Below are positions 37,275-48,530 of a stretch of 64,000 nt of DNA, piece after piece (position 1 is the first letter of the stretch; every line of letters begins with the position of its first letter). Source of the stretch: Smittia aterrima (Eukaryota > Arthropoda > Insecta > Diptera > Chironomidae); assembly GCA_033063855.1 (NCBI GenBank), contig CP093831.1, positions 4,650,001 to 4,714,000 on the forward strand. The letters run 5' to 3'. The notes beneath the pieces were generated by a model, which saw only the letters and a list, made by a program, of their open reading frames with translations, ran no database searches and was not told where the DNA came from. The translations under genes were made by a program, and so were the position numbers.

Positions 37275-38634
37275 GATTGTATCGTCTTTGATTTCTGCTT
37301 ATTGCTGAAATTGCTTTGTCTGAACACTAGCAACTTATCACACGAACTAACTTGCGATCCAATTTTTTTTTTTTGAAATTAAACTTTTTCGCTTTGCGTC
37401 TTGACAGTTCTAAATCTCAAATGGTAATGAACTGCAATTTTTTCTATGCCTTCACAGCCACAGACACGCTTTTGTTCTTGTGCTTATGAGTATACAAAAA
37501 TCACATAAAAATTCGGTGTATTGCGGAAGTCGAGGACAGAAGAAGGGAGTCAGCAAAGAATCGAGAATCGGAATTGATAAATTTCCTAAGAATTTAAGTG
37601 AGTGAGAGTCAGCAGAAACACAGCACGGGAAGAAAAAAAGCACGGGAAAAAAAAAGTTCAGAGTCTAACCGGCATGTCGGGTGATTGTGTGAGCATCTAT
37701 ATTTTTACAAAATTCCGCTTAAAAGTAGTCTAAATTTTTGGAGTTAGAGCATTGAGTTGTTAACAAAAAAATGTTCAACTGGTCATCACGAAGCAAAAAA
37801 TCCAAACTCCACACATTGGATCCACCTCTAGTGAGCTCAAAGTGGAACTTCGTTATATTTGGAGTTAGAGCATTGAGTTATTCACATTAAATAATCAGCT
37901 GATCACCTCAAAGCAATTAATCCCAGAAAATCCAAACTCCACTCATTGGATCCATCTCTCATCTATTTTTAGCCGCACCAACACAATCAATTTTCAAAAG
38001 CCAAAAAATACTGAGGTACACATTATCGTCAGAGCGCTCGCACAACAACAACAAACTCAATGTGAATCGGATGCTGCAGAGCATATATTCGACAGAATGT
38101 CCGAGGTGGCTGAACCGACAAATGAACCGCGAAGAAGATTCATTCTAGTTTCTAATCTAACTTAACTGGAAGAAATTATTATTCAGTGATCAATTATAAA
38201 TAAAAGAGTTGCATCAAGAACTCTGAGTGTTTCAATCATTAGTTTATTACAGAATTAGTAGTTAAGGAGAATTGGTAACCGTCGTCTGTCACCATCAATA
38301 AAAAGGGTATCATTTCAGTGGCGCATAACGTATTCCTTTCTACGATGGCTCACAAGAAACCATCCTACCAGCTCATCACAATTAAATTTATTTAATTTGC
38401 TACCCAATAAATGATTTAACGCCCATCAAAGCAAATAGCATCACAGAAAATCAAAAATATTGCTGAATAGTGAATACGAAGCTACCAATGAATCAAACGA
38501 TATTTTGTTGCCCGCGCTGTCCACATTCTACCCTAGAGCCACACGAATTAAGGACGGCCGCACGAAAAATACTAATTCTTTTCCTCGACGATCATTTTCA
38601 ATGTGAAAGATCTTGAAAGACTACCCGTCCAAAA
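37275..38634. other. Spacer of unit 2
   Basis: The first about 90 bp match the caspase 5' flank of copies A and D. A segment near 37570-37605 matches 33800-33835. Two 120-bp repeats are listed separately. From about 37965 to 38550 there is sequence found nowhere else in the window. Its one short frame around MSEVAEPTNEP ends quickly and shows no known domain; it could be a degraded transposon. Around 38565-38610 a short stretch resembles 63300-63345. Confidence 0.5.
37735..37962 (+). repeat. Two tandem copies of the 120-bp repeat, unit 2
   Basis: Same monomer as at 33921. The GGAGTTAGAGCATTGAGTT segments begin at 37740 and 37861 (period 121). The second monomer breaks off after the TTGGATCCATCTCT segment. 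Confidence 0.85.
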
Positions 38635-38955
38635 ACGCATCGTCATATAAATATTCACTAACCTACCTCAACGTGAAACTTTTATCCTTGTTGTTGTTGT
38701 TTTTCCAATCGTCAAATTTTTTATGAGAAACGATGACCCTCCAGCATTTTGATTAATAGGCGATGACCCTTGGATTGAAAGGTTTCCGATTGTTATTTTT
38801 CTCAACTAGACGAGATTTTCTTTCGAAAAATTTATTTTTATATCAAATTTCTATTTTCTATTCTTCAATTTGAACTTGGTTCAAGTGAGCTCGATTTTTA
38901 ATTTTAAGTTTAAAATTATTTACATCAACAATCATTTCAAATATTTTATTTTCAG

Positions 38956-39093
38956 GTTGCAATCTTTGTTTGAGCGTTTGTCCCATCATCGACTGCATTT
39001 CGATGATGCCAAAGATGATGCCCCAGTGGGGAATCCCCACATCATCAAGAGAGGAATCCAAAACGATAAAAAAGTGTTTGTTCGTCGCAATAA
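38956..39093 (+). pseudogene. DPYD last-exon copy, unit 3
   Basis: A copy of DPYD exon 6 with its acceptor (ATTTTATTTTCAG) and all cysteines of the iron-sulfur motif kept. Insertions after SMMPK shift the frame, so the native C-terminus is lost. If spliced from DPYD exon 5 it would give a different tail, but it lies 7.7 kb away with a caspase gene of each unit in between. I treat it as a pseudo-exon. Confidence 0.85.
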
Positions 39094-39180
39094 ACTTTTC
39101 TTTTATTTAGTCGAATTTGCATACCTTTAGAATTTAAACAAATTTTTATGTAAAATCTGCATTATCGATTATAAAACATT

Positions 39181-40594
39181 TTATGCAATATCTCTCAGCT
39201 TTGCCTCGTTCAACATAGCAACAACGGAAGCAAGAATTTCAATTGCATTCGGAATAATTTGATTAGCTGGAAGATTGAATCCGTATTGTCCTTGATCTCT
39301 GAATTCGTAAGCGTAAGTGACATTTGTTCCGAGAGAAGCTTTAACCCAATCGACGGATGATCCTGAAGCAATGTCTAAAATGTCAAAAAAATATTTTAAA
39401 TTTTTGCTTTTGATGATTCTTGAATAACTTACAAATAATGTTTGCGATTGATCCAAGACTGTACTCAGTACCAGCAATATTTCTTATTGCAGTTCTGCCG
39501 ATATCTCCGATTTCATAAAGTTCTTGGTAGTTGCCCAAGAGTTCGGTAGTCCATCCGTAAGGTGTCATGATCATTTGTCCGTAAGCATGGAAAGCATAAT
39601 AGCCAGCAAGTCGTGGAATCGTTTTGATGTATTCAGAGAGTTGCAATGTTTCAACTTCTGAGAATGGACCGCTTCCAGCGTAGAGATCGCTGCAAGGATT
39701 GTTTGATGATCCACCTTCGTTGTGATGATTGTCCCAGTTCCTATTTGGATCAGCTCCGAAGCAGAGAAGGTTGGAAGGGCGACGAGTTTTTCTCCAAAAA
39801 CGATCAGTCGACCAAGTATAAGCATAGCCGTCAGGGTTTGAAACTGGAATAATGATCCATTCGTAGTTAGTTGCGAAAGCTTGAATTGCAGGATCAGATG
39901 AAGTCAGAAGCTCATTCGCCATCCAAGTGATTGTTGCAGCAGAAATCCATTCGCGAGCATGCATTGTTCCTTCAAACACGATGCTCTTCTTATCGCCTCC
40001 TCCGATATTGATTTTAACTCCTCGCATATCGCGATTTTCGTAAGACTTTCCATAGTGAATTGAAGTGACGTAATTCGGATAGTCAATGAGAAGAGAATCA
40101 AGCCAATCATAGATTTCTTCTAAGGTCCAGTAAGTCGACCAATCTCCAAGCTTCGGTTGCTTCTTCGGTTGCTCGTTGTCAAGAACTCTACGAAAATAAA
40201 AATTATTTTCAGCTTCGAGACGACGACGACGTGTAACTTACTCTTGAAGATTTTTTATCGCTAATTTTGTTTTCAAATTAAACTTTTCAACGAATTCGCT
40301 GAATTCTCCAAATTTGTGCGGTGGAACGACAAGTGAAGCTTTCATTCCCGTTTGTCCTGGATAATCCCAAAAGCGATACTAAAATAAAGTCAGAAAATGA
40401 TTTTTGCTGACGTTTAAGTTATTTCCAAGTCTTACGCCATCGGGATAATTTTCAATTTGCTGCATCAACTGAAGTTGATCATCAGTTTCAATCAAAACCT
40501 CGTAAACTCGATAATTGTCAAATCGAGCTTTCTCCGAAGCTTTCGCGAGGACAATCAGAGCAAGAGCTACTAACACAAAACTGTGAAACTTCAT
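39181..40594 (-). CDS. Zinc carboxypeptidase (M14A, secreted), gene 1
   Basis: Four exons: 40594-40436, 40378-40242, 40187-39433, 39374-39181; 414 aa, the normal length for a pro-carboxypeptidase A/B. Residues 1 to about 20 form a signal peptide, followed by an activation peptide, so it is likely a gut digestive enzyme that removes C-terminal residues. Visible catalytic parts are: zinc ligands in HAREW (His and Glu at about 175 and 178) and FHAYGQ (His about 299), the substrate-binding NPDGY and DPNRNWD segments, and the general-base Glu in EFRDQGQYGFNLPA. I cannot assign A versus B specificity by eye. This appears to be the parent of the broken copies in units 1 and 2. It sits tail-to-tail with the DPYD exon copy and is followed head-to-tail by a second paralogue. 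ATG 40594 starts the signal peptide. Confidence 0.95.
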
Positions 40595-40622
40595 CTCCAA
40601 CGTTTCTTCAACTCGACACGGA

Positions 40623-40662
40623 GAACTAAACTGAAGTCAATTCACTAAAATTCGTGATTTTA
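40623..40662 (-). promoter_or_regulatory. Core promoter of carboxypeptidase gene 1
   Basis: On the minus strand, TTCAGTTTAGTTC gives an initiator with +1 near 40632. A TTAAAAT TATA-like element lies about 30 bp upstream. The predicted 5' UTR is about 38 nt. The initiator is nearly identical to that of the neighbouring paralogue. Confidence 0.55.
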
Positions 40663-40860
40663 AGTAACTTCCTTGAAGAGAAAGATAAGCTAAGATGGAT
40701 TGGATTTTTTAAAAGCACTTAAACTGATAAGAAGTCACGCGTCTTTGATTAAGAAGTGACATATACGGCAATCTAACTTATCAGATTTTTTAATGATAAA
40801 TCGTTTTTCGTCAATGATTGAATTTGAAAACAAACATTTTATTTGCAATACAAAAGTAAA

Positions 40861-42350
40861 TTATGCAATTCCGCGAGCTTTAGCTTCGTTCATGATGGCA
40901 ATGACTGAAGCGAGGACTTCGATTGAGTTGGGGACAATTTGAGCAACTGGAAGAGAGAATCCGTATCTTCCTTCATCTCTGAACTCGTAAGCGTAAGTGA
41001 TAGGTGTTCCCAAAGTGTCTTTGACCCAATCAATTGATGATCCCGAAGCGATATCTGAAAAATTGAAATTAGAAACTTATCTTCCAAGTTTAAAGTATAC
41101 GAACTTACAAATGACGTTAGCGATTGATCCAAGACGATAGCTTGTGCCGAACTTTGCTGTCAAGGCAGCAACTCCTTTCTGTCCGATTTCGTAAAGCTGT
41201 TGGTAGTTGCCCAAAAGTTCCTTAGTCCATCCGTATGGAGTCATCATCTGAAAGTTTTTAATTATTTAATAGAAAATTCCAGAGAAATATTTTAAACATG
41301 TTTACCATTTGACCGTAAGCGTGGAAGGCAAAGTATCCAGTGAGACGTGGAATTGTCTTAAGATATGCAGAGAGTTGTGCAGTTTCAACTTCTGAGAATG
41401 GAGCGCTTCCAGCGTAAGTGTCACTGCAAGGATTTGTTGATGATCCTCCCTCGTTGAAATGATTGTCCCAGTTTCTGTTTGGATCAGCTCCAAAGCAAAG
41501 TGCACTGGAAGGCTTTCTTGTCTTTCTCCATGAACGATCGCGAGACCAAGTGTAAGCATAACCATCAGGATTGGTAAGAGGCAAGAAAATCCATTCGTAA
41601 GTGCCAGCAATTGCTTTGACATCTGCATCAGTTGAAGTCAAAATCTCATTTGCCATCCAAGTGATTGTAGCGGTCGAAGCCCATTCACGAGCATGAATTG
41701 ATCCTTCAAACACGACGCTCTTCTTTTCACCTCCGCCGATGTTAACTTTAATTCCACGCATGTCACGACCTTCATAAGATTTTCCGTAGTTGACGTGAGT
41801 GACAACTCCAGGATATTTTGCAACAAGTGAGTCCATCCATTCATTGGTTTCTTCGTAAGTCCAGTAGCTAGTCCAGTCAAGAGCGAAGGGTTCGCCATCT
41901 TTTCTTCTGTTGACTCTCTCAGGCTGTTCCTCGTCCATTACTCTTGAAAAATAATTAGAAATTAAATTTCGATCACAGATTTTTCTAAAATTTAACTCAC
42001 TGCTGCAAGTTGCTGATCATCATTCTCGTTTTCAATTGGAACTTTTCAACGAGTTCACTGAACTCTCCGAACTTATGAGGTGGCACAACAAGCTCAGCAT
42101 TCTTTCCAGTCTCTCCAGGATTTCCCCAGAAGTTATACTTCAAGTGAAAGATTCGATGAAATTGAAGTTTAATTAATTAAGATTCTTCACTTACGCCATC
42201 AGGGAAAGTTTCGATTTGCTTCATCAACTCAAGCTGCTCATCGTTTTCAACTGCGATCTCGTATACACGATAGTTATCGAAACGAGCTTTCTCAGCTGAT
42301 TCTGAGAGTGCAAAAAGCACAACAAGTAAGGAAAAGACAAAAAGCTTCAT
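40861..42350 (-). CDS. Zinc carboxypeptidase (M14A, secreted), gene 2
   Basis: Five exons: 42350-42195, 42137-42001, 41942-41306, 41247-41109, 41054-40861; 420 aa. It is a paralogue of gene 1, with the same first two exon lengths apart from 3 nt and the same last-exon length. It has an extra intron that interrupts the coding sequence just after FHAYGQM. It carries a signal peptide, the activation domain, HAREW, NPDGY, DPNRNWD, FHAYGQ and EFRDEGRYGFSLPV, so all zinc and catalytic positions are present. Likely a secreted digestive enzyme. The two genes lie 266 bp apart in the same direction, consistent with tandem duplication; the loss or gain of one intron shows that the duplication is old compared with the unit 1-2 copies. 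Confidence 0.95.
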
Positions 42351-42368
42351 TGCTTTGCGAGTGACTGA

Positions 42369-42409
42369 ACTAAACTGAGGCGATGCAATAATCTGAATAA
42401 CTTTTTATA
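42369..42409 (-). promoter_or_regulatory. Core promoter of carboxypeptidase gene 2
   Basis: The minus strand shows TATAAAAAG beginning at 42409 and the initiator CTCAGTTTAGTTCAGTC with +1 near 42376, a spacing of 33 bp. The 5' UTR would be about 25 nt. TATA plus TCAGTT is the classic strong insect core promoter. Confidence 0.7.
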
Positions 42410-42579
42410 CAACTTAACGGCCACGATAAGATTATCGACTGAAATAGCTTTAAGTAATGGAAAGACCAGAAATTGCCACTCGAGATTAAAACAGATTTAT
42501 TAAAGATTGGAGCCGTGAGCATTTTTGTTTTGATTTTTGTTAAAAACAAAATCGAAGTGAAATTCATTGTTACAGAAAT

Positions 42580-43850
42580 TTACGTAGAATTGCTTTGTTC
42601 GCTGATATAAAACTGAATTAATATGACGAGATATGTCGTGATTGCACCAACAAACGTGTAGATGAGCGTGAAGTCGAGATCAAAGAAACCAAAAGCAGTA
42701 AATTGAATTTTCTGATGAAGGAGTTGAAGACTGAAATGTTCGAGGAAAAGATTTTCCTGTTCGTTGTCGATGTCGTGGTCGATTTGGTGAACAATCAGAG
42801 CTGTTTTCATTGACTGCGTGGGAGAATAATTTACCAATTTCAATGAATTTGTTAAATAAATCTTCTCACCGTTTGAATTGTTGAGTGACAAAGAGCGACG
42901 ATCACTAAAACGTTGACGAAATGTGGCAAACACCAGAAAATTGTTTCCAGAATTCTCAGGATATCATCGAGATCAAGAACATCTTTCTGTAACTTTATGA
43001 ACGTAAAATAAGTGTTCGCGGTTAAAGTGATGAAGTCGTTTCCAATATTGACAAGTGTCGATAACCCAAAAGAGTAATTGACGATTGTAGAGAGCACATA
43101 GACCTTATCGTAAGTTTCTCTGAACAAATTTAATTGTTCAAAGTTCTTTATCGTGGGAGGTCGACTCTTGAACTTGTTGTCGGTTGTGTAAAGCATGAAT
43201 TCTCTTGGTATTTGAATTGACTTCTCTTCCTCTGATTTCATATCAAGTTCTGCAAGCTTCTGATTAAGAATCGCGATTCTTTTGTGAATGAACGAAACGC
43301 AATTGAAGATTTGAAAGTAACGAAAGCAACTGATGACGTACGGAATAAAATAAGATAACCAATAATTTGTTATCAATCCAAACTGCGAGCGAAGAAAAAG
43401 AACTGTCAGGTGAAGGAGAGACACTCCAACATAAAATGTCAAGGCAAAGAAAAAATTTTGAGTTGATTTTCGTTTTTCCTTCACGAAGTCGATGACTGCT
43501 CCAAGTTTCTTTATATTTTCGTCGATCTCGCACAAAGTTGAAAAGAATTTAATTAAAATCTTTTCATTCACAAGAACTTCAATGAGAATGATGATGTGAG
43601 ACAATCGCATTCCAATCAATTGAATGTAATCAACTGTCGATCCAACATCGCTCTTTTCCCCACTTACGTAAACTTCACTTTTGTAATATAAAGGCAGAAG
43701 ACTAGTCACTGAAACTATCATCCAACCCAAACAATAATATTTTAAGCCTTTACTCAACTTTGGTTGGTAATCCTTGTCAATTGAAAACGGACAGAGACTC
43801 AAAGCTTGCAAAAATCGAATCGTCGGGAGAAAAGCGTGAATTTGATTCAT
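42580..43850 (-). CDS. Gustatory receptor family protein
   Basis: Two exons, 43850-42870 and 42813-42580; 404 aa, typical for the insect gustatory receptor family. Several hydrophobic helices are visible (for example near LSHIIILIEVL, FFFALTFYVGVSLLHLTVLF, WLSYFIPYVISC, FVNVLVIVAL). The C-terminus reads FTAFGFFDLDFTLIYTFVGAITTYLVILIQF, which contains the family TYxxxxxQF signature in the last helix. The position of the last intron just before the C-terminal helix region fits the family. Ligand unknown. It would be a chemosensory ion channel subunit in the plasma membrane. An odorant receptor is less likely because of the TYhhhhhQF motif. Confidence 0.88.
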
Positions 43851-44808
43851 TTTGAGAAAAGCTTTGACTTGAAATGAACAAAGAAGGACGAAATAAATCG
43901 AAATTGCTGCCGTTTGACTAATTGCCTTCCCTTGAGCTGTTTGCTAATGCACATGAATTTTCTCGTGACAAATGTCATTCTTGTTTGTGCTCACTTACTT
44001 CATGAATATTTAATGGCGCAAACAAATATGAATTTATAAATTGAAAAGAAAACAGAACAACTTGTTGCATTCGAACGTGAGCGCACTTCAAAAGCTTTTT
44101 TGCTCATTAAATATTCAGATACTCAATTAACAGCTGCAGGAATTTCTTCACTTCATGATTAATTGCTAATTTTGTAATTGATAGCGTGATAGCAGTTCAG
44201 GGCGAAATGGAACGAGGTTGGAATTCAAAACGTTCTTCAGATTAAATCGTCAGTTTGACAAACTTCTCGTCGAGAAAAGAACTTTCAAAATCTTTCGAAG
44301 CTAAGCTTTAACACGAGAAGCAATTTAAATTTCTTAAACGCGATCAAAGCTTTTCGTCACAAAAACTTTGGAAACTTTAATTTGTTCGAAAATTTGCTAA
44401 ATTTTTATGAGGTAATGTCACGAAAGAAATTCATGTCGAGCTTGGGAACAATCTGTTGCGTTGTTTGCGTGACTAAACACTTAAAAATTTTAATGCCGTC
44501 CCAGAATGTTCGGATCATTGAGGGATTTGTAAAAACATTCAAATCATTTTAAGTCAAAATTACTTTATTATTGAGGAAATCTCTATTTACATTTAAATTA
44601 TTCATCAAATTGTTTCGATTAATGTCAGAAATTATCCTAACTCCTTCCAAGCTCACTTTGAAAAGTCTGTAACTCAATAAATGTCAACTAACGCCTCAAC
44701 TAATTTTCCTATTTAATTGATAGTTTTGCATTTACTACGACTCGCCTTCTTTCCTTCCTTGTTGGCACAGTGAGATGATTAATGCAAAGACTCGTGTCTT
44801 TGTTCTTC
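43851..44808. other. Spacer between gustatory receptor and ARL-like gene
   Basis: About 0.96 kb holding the receptor's upstream region and the 3' region of the GTPase gene on the same strand. No other coding feature was recognised. Confidence 0.5.
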
Positions 44809-46343
44809 TCAGCTCGTGATGGCCTCTTGATGAAGCACTGGCGGTAATGACAAATCTTCCACCTTGATAACGTTCTCAAGGCCGTGAGACTTTTCTGTGA
44901 ACAAGAGCTCGCCTTGTAAGTAAAAGTTCTTTCATGCAAATTCCTTAAAACATTTTCTTACCAGCCATTTCTGACACCGTGATAATTCCATTGATTAAAC
45001 CCGCTTTCAACCCTTGGCGAATGTGACGTTCGCACGCAACATCGTAATTAAATCGCAACGATAAGTTGTCACCCAAAGGCGAAATTTGGTTGTTTTTCTT
45101 TGCACGAAGTGATGGAGGCAAATTTGATGACGTCAAGAAGCTCCGGCTGTCAGTGGACGAAACGCTAACCTTGTTGTTTGGAGCTGTTTTTGGACGATTC
45201 TGACAGAAGCGAAGCTTTTTCTGAGGAGGAAGGGAATTGATATTTAATTCGAGTGAAGGCTAATGAACAATTATAAGTGGTTTGGATTTAATGCCGTCAT
45301 AAATATCTAACAATCGTCGACAGTTCATGACGTCAAAGGATCAAAGCAATCGCCAAAAATAATCTTACATTGGCGATTTGTTTCATAACTGTGCCATTCT
45401 GAAATAGCGTGCTATTCTTGACACTGACCTTTCTCTTTCCTGTGGCAGGGCGACGATTCCGCCTCGGAATTTCATCGTTACTACTGAGAGACTCGTTTTG
45501 CGTGACTACACGCAAAAATCGTATTTTGTTTTGGATACTTTTGTAGTTCTTACAAATGGTCTTCACGAGCCATAGGCACGCGTTTATGGCAACTTGGGAA
45601 TCGTAGCTTTGGTCGTAACGTCCGACTGACTCAACATAGCAAGGAGTTCTGAAGAGATTCGCTAGATATTCGATCTACAAGACAAAGAGATAGAAAAGTA
45701 TTTTACAGTTGAAATGTCGAGTTTTCTTACCTCGAAGTAATCACAGATATCGAGAGAGTCAACTGCTCCTGGAAGATCCTGCTTGTTTGTTAATATCAAC
45801 ATTGGTTTTCCCATTAACAAATCATTTGCCATGATAGAGCCAAGAATCTCTTTCGATCGCTCAAGCTGAATATGATCCGACGCGTCAATGACGTAAATCA
45901 CTCCAAACACCTGCAAACGAACAATTTAACAACCTTTCTTTTAATTGCGGAGCGATTTATGCAAATCAGTTTTATTTTGGCATGTTTCTCCTTGTTATTA
46001 TCCTCGACGATATCAATCAGTTCTGTCAACTTACGTCAAGAAAGTAATATTTCCAAATGTCGTAAAACTCTTCGCCGCCCAGTTCTGTAAACTTTATAAC
46101 TCTTTGATTAATTTTCGTAGTAAAAGTTCGACAGCCGTTTGTCGAGAGAAACTCTTCGCGCTTCTTGTTGAGTAATCGGAAAGCGATCTCAGTTTTTCCT
46201 GAGTTCTTTAGGCCCAAAATCAAGATTGGAATTGATCTGAATGTAAATTCAACGTCAAAATACTTCCTAAGCCACGTTATCAGTTAAACTCACTCTCTAT
46301 CGTATGTTTTACAACATTTTCCGTTTCTCAAACAGTTTCCCAT
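44809..46343 (-). CDS. ARF-like GTPase with long C-terminal extension, ARL13-like
   Basis: Six exons: 46343-46294, 46236-46035, 45910-45731, 45674-45369, 45220-44962, 44912-44809; 366 aa. The N-terminus MGNCLRNGKCC carries Gly2 and clustered Cys that could be lipid-modified. GTPase motifs: P-loop GLKNSGKTE, switch II ELGGEEFYDIW (Glu where ARFs have the catalytic Gln), NKQD for guanine specificity. The GTPase domain ends around residue 175. The remaining about 190 residues are basic and polar without a known domain. The long C-terminal tail, N-terminal cysteines and missing switch-II Gln recall ARL13B, a ciliary membrane GTPase, but the match is from memory, and another divergent ARL is possible. 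The last exon has two in-frame acceptors, so it could start 18 nt later. Confidence 0.75.
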
Positions 46344-46606
46344 TTTGGAAAGAAACAAGTCTCGTTTAGTAATCTAACTATTGCAAACAACTACCGCGAA
46401 TTGAAATTTTCATGACTGATCCGAGTGAGGACTTCGAATAGAACTGAAAATGTTTTGATCGTTTGTTGGGAAGCTATCGTTGCTAGGACGACAACAGAAA
46501 TAGAGTTGTGCCATCTTTGTTGATTAAAAGGAAACTATCATTTCCATTTAAATTTTATTAAAAAAATAATTTATTCTTTTGCAGAACTTTCGAAGAAAAA
46601 GTTTTT

Positions 46607-48530
46607 CTACTTCTCCGAAATAATCATCTCGAAAGGGTAAGTCAGCAGATCGGCAACGGATGATCGCTCTTTAGGATTGTACACGAGACACTTTTGCACC
46701 ATCTCAACTAACATTGCCGGGTAGAAGTTCGGCAGCGGCGGATATTCAATGACTGTGTTTGGATTTGTAAGAACTGTGATTTTCTGATGAATTGCTTTGA
46801 TATGAGAGAAAGGAGTTTTCTTGTAAAGGAGCAGGTAGAAAATGCAGCCAAGCGACCAAACCTGAAAATTATCATTTAGAATTAAAATCTTCAAATTGAA
46901 TTAAAACTACTTACATCAGATTTTGTTGACAATCGAATACGAGGATGAGTTGACGGACTATCACCAGTTGAAGTGTCGATTAAAGCTTCTGGAGAAATGT
47001 AATTGAAGGTTCCAGCTTGTGAAAATTTAATGATTGAAGTGGAGTCAATGGCAATATTGCTAGCGATGCCGAAATCTATGAGTTTCAGTCTTCCCTCAAT
47101 CATTAAAAAGTTGGCAGGCTTGAGATCAGAATGAATTACTCCATTCTCATGAATGTAATTGACTGCCTCGAGCATTTGGTACCAAAAGCCAATAAGCTTG
47201 TCGAGAGGTATGTGAGTGCGATAGCCGGTAAGAATCTTGTGCAAATCTGATTCTCCTTTCTCCATCACCATGTAAAGAATCTTCTCATTTGGCATATGAC
47301 AATAGTCGTGGAGTTTCACGACACATTTATGTCCTTGAAGCTTTGCAAGCAACTTGGTTTCATTGAGATATCCGTCGATAACTTGCTGATCGCCGTCAAG
47401 GTGTACCAACTTTATGGCAACCTCCTTTCTCAACTTTTTACCTCGAGCCAAGAAAACTGAACTTGATCCTCCCGAGCCAATCTTCTTGCTGATAAAGTAG
47501 TCAACATTGTTGATCGTGACTGTTCGTTCTTCTGACTTTTCTTTTTCCGCTGAAGGCTCTTTTATTGGCGAGAGCTTGCGATTATTATTCAAACAAGCTT
47601 GTTTACGTAACTCTATCGGAGTTGATTCAAGCAAACTTCCTGGTGGCGGTCGAGCGATTGGAGTTGTGAAGAGTATTTTTGCTTGTGGCTTGTCCTTTCG
47701 GTCTGTGTGCGATTGAAACGGAAGTGGTTTGCTTGAAGCTGTGATGGATGAAAAAGGCGTTATTGGTGCTCTTATCGACGGAGTAAGAAACTGATGTTCA
47801 ACTGGTTTCTTGTAAGGCGTATCGACATCAGTTGCTTTCAGTAATGAATCACCAAGTGGAGCGAAATTTGGTTTGTGCTCTTCTGGTTCGACAGCCTTTA
47901 CTGATGACTTACGAAACACTGACGGGACTGATCGTTCTAATGGTTTGTCTTTTGCCACTGAAGATGTTGGAAACAGTTGAGTTCTCAATTTTGAGATAGG
48001 GCGATTTCGTGGACCATCTGATTCTACAATAGTTTTCATTTGCGTGTCTGACTTTTCTTCTTCAGAGTTTGTGCTCATTGCTCTGAACTTCATATCCAAA
48101 CCGCTGTCGGATGTCTTAGAGGAATTGATGTAATTCTTATTATTTTCATCCTGTCGCTCAATATCAGCTGATTTCGGTGATTCTCCAAGGTCGAGTTTCT
48201 TTGATGGAGTCAAAATAAATGAATCGTCGAGGATCGCGCAATTCAAACTAAAAAATAAAAATAAAGAAATATTTTATTTAGGACAAACTTTATTCAACTT
48301 ACTTATCATCTTTTCCATCATCAGAATCCGAGTCTTGAAGATCCAAGTCAGCAACTCGTTTGGGAAGTCGGCATGTACTGCAAAAGTAAACAAAATAAAA
48401 TATTTTTCTTTTTCCCAAACAATTCTTACTTCTTTGCATTTCCATTCTCGTTCCGCTTATCCGGTGTGTCCAGGTCAGAAGAATCAAATGTTGCTAGCTC
48501 GCTTATGCGTTTTGGCAGCATATGAGACAT
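46607..48530 (-). CDS. Mps1/TTK dual-specificity protein kinase
   Basis: Four exons: 48530-48430, 48377-48303, 48247-46915, 46861-46607; 587 aa. This is the spindle-assembly-checkpoint kinase that acts at kinetochores (Drosophila Mps1/ald). The first about 300 residues are disordered, rich in Ser, Pro and Lys. The kinase domain is C-terminal: glycine loop IGSGGSSSVF, VAIKLV lysine, catalytic loop HSDLKPANF (typical of TTK, with Ser for the usual Arg), IDFGIA, activation segment SQAGTFNYISPEAL, and KSDVWSLGCI across the last intron. No TPR domain was recognised at the N-terminus. The start ATG lies 221 bp from the Nab2 start on the opposite strand, so the two genes probably share a bidirectional promoter. 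Confidence 0.95.

Larger units (their letters stand above)
31268..40260. repeat. Nested segmental duplication block (DPYD 3' end, carboxypeptidase, phosphatase, caspase)
   Basis: Three related units are visible. Unit 1 runs from DPYD intron 5 to about 34240, unit 2 about 34241-38634, and unit 3 from about 38635. Units 2 and 3 align with an offset of about 4.4 kb; for example, the same CATCGTCATATAAATATTCA stretch occurs near 34244 and 38638. All three contain DPYD last-exon sequence followed by carboxypeptidase sequence on the minus strand. Units 1 and 2 also contain a phosphatase fragment and a caspase gene, both related to the 59.5-62.5 kb locus. Unit 3 keeps the intact carboxypeptidase and is probably the ancestral arrangement. 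Limits are approximate, made by eye. Confidence 0.85.

Noticed and set aside
37965..38550. Possible LTR retrotransposon remnant in unit 2
   Set aside because: A short frame and a TA-rich stretch hint at one, but I see no paired LTR, primer site or reverse-transcriptase motif.
42580..43850. Odorant receptor instead of gustatory receptor
   Set aside because: The last helix carries the TYxxxxxQF gustatory-receptor signature and the intron position fits that family better.
44709..44939. Separate 76-codon frame at the end of the ARL-like gene
   Set aside because: Splice phase from the preceding exon uses a different frame that ends at 44809; the longer frame needs its own start without support.
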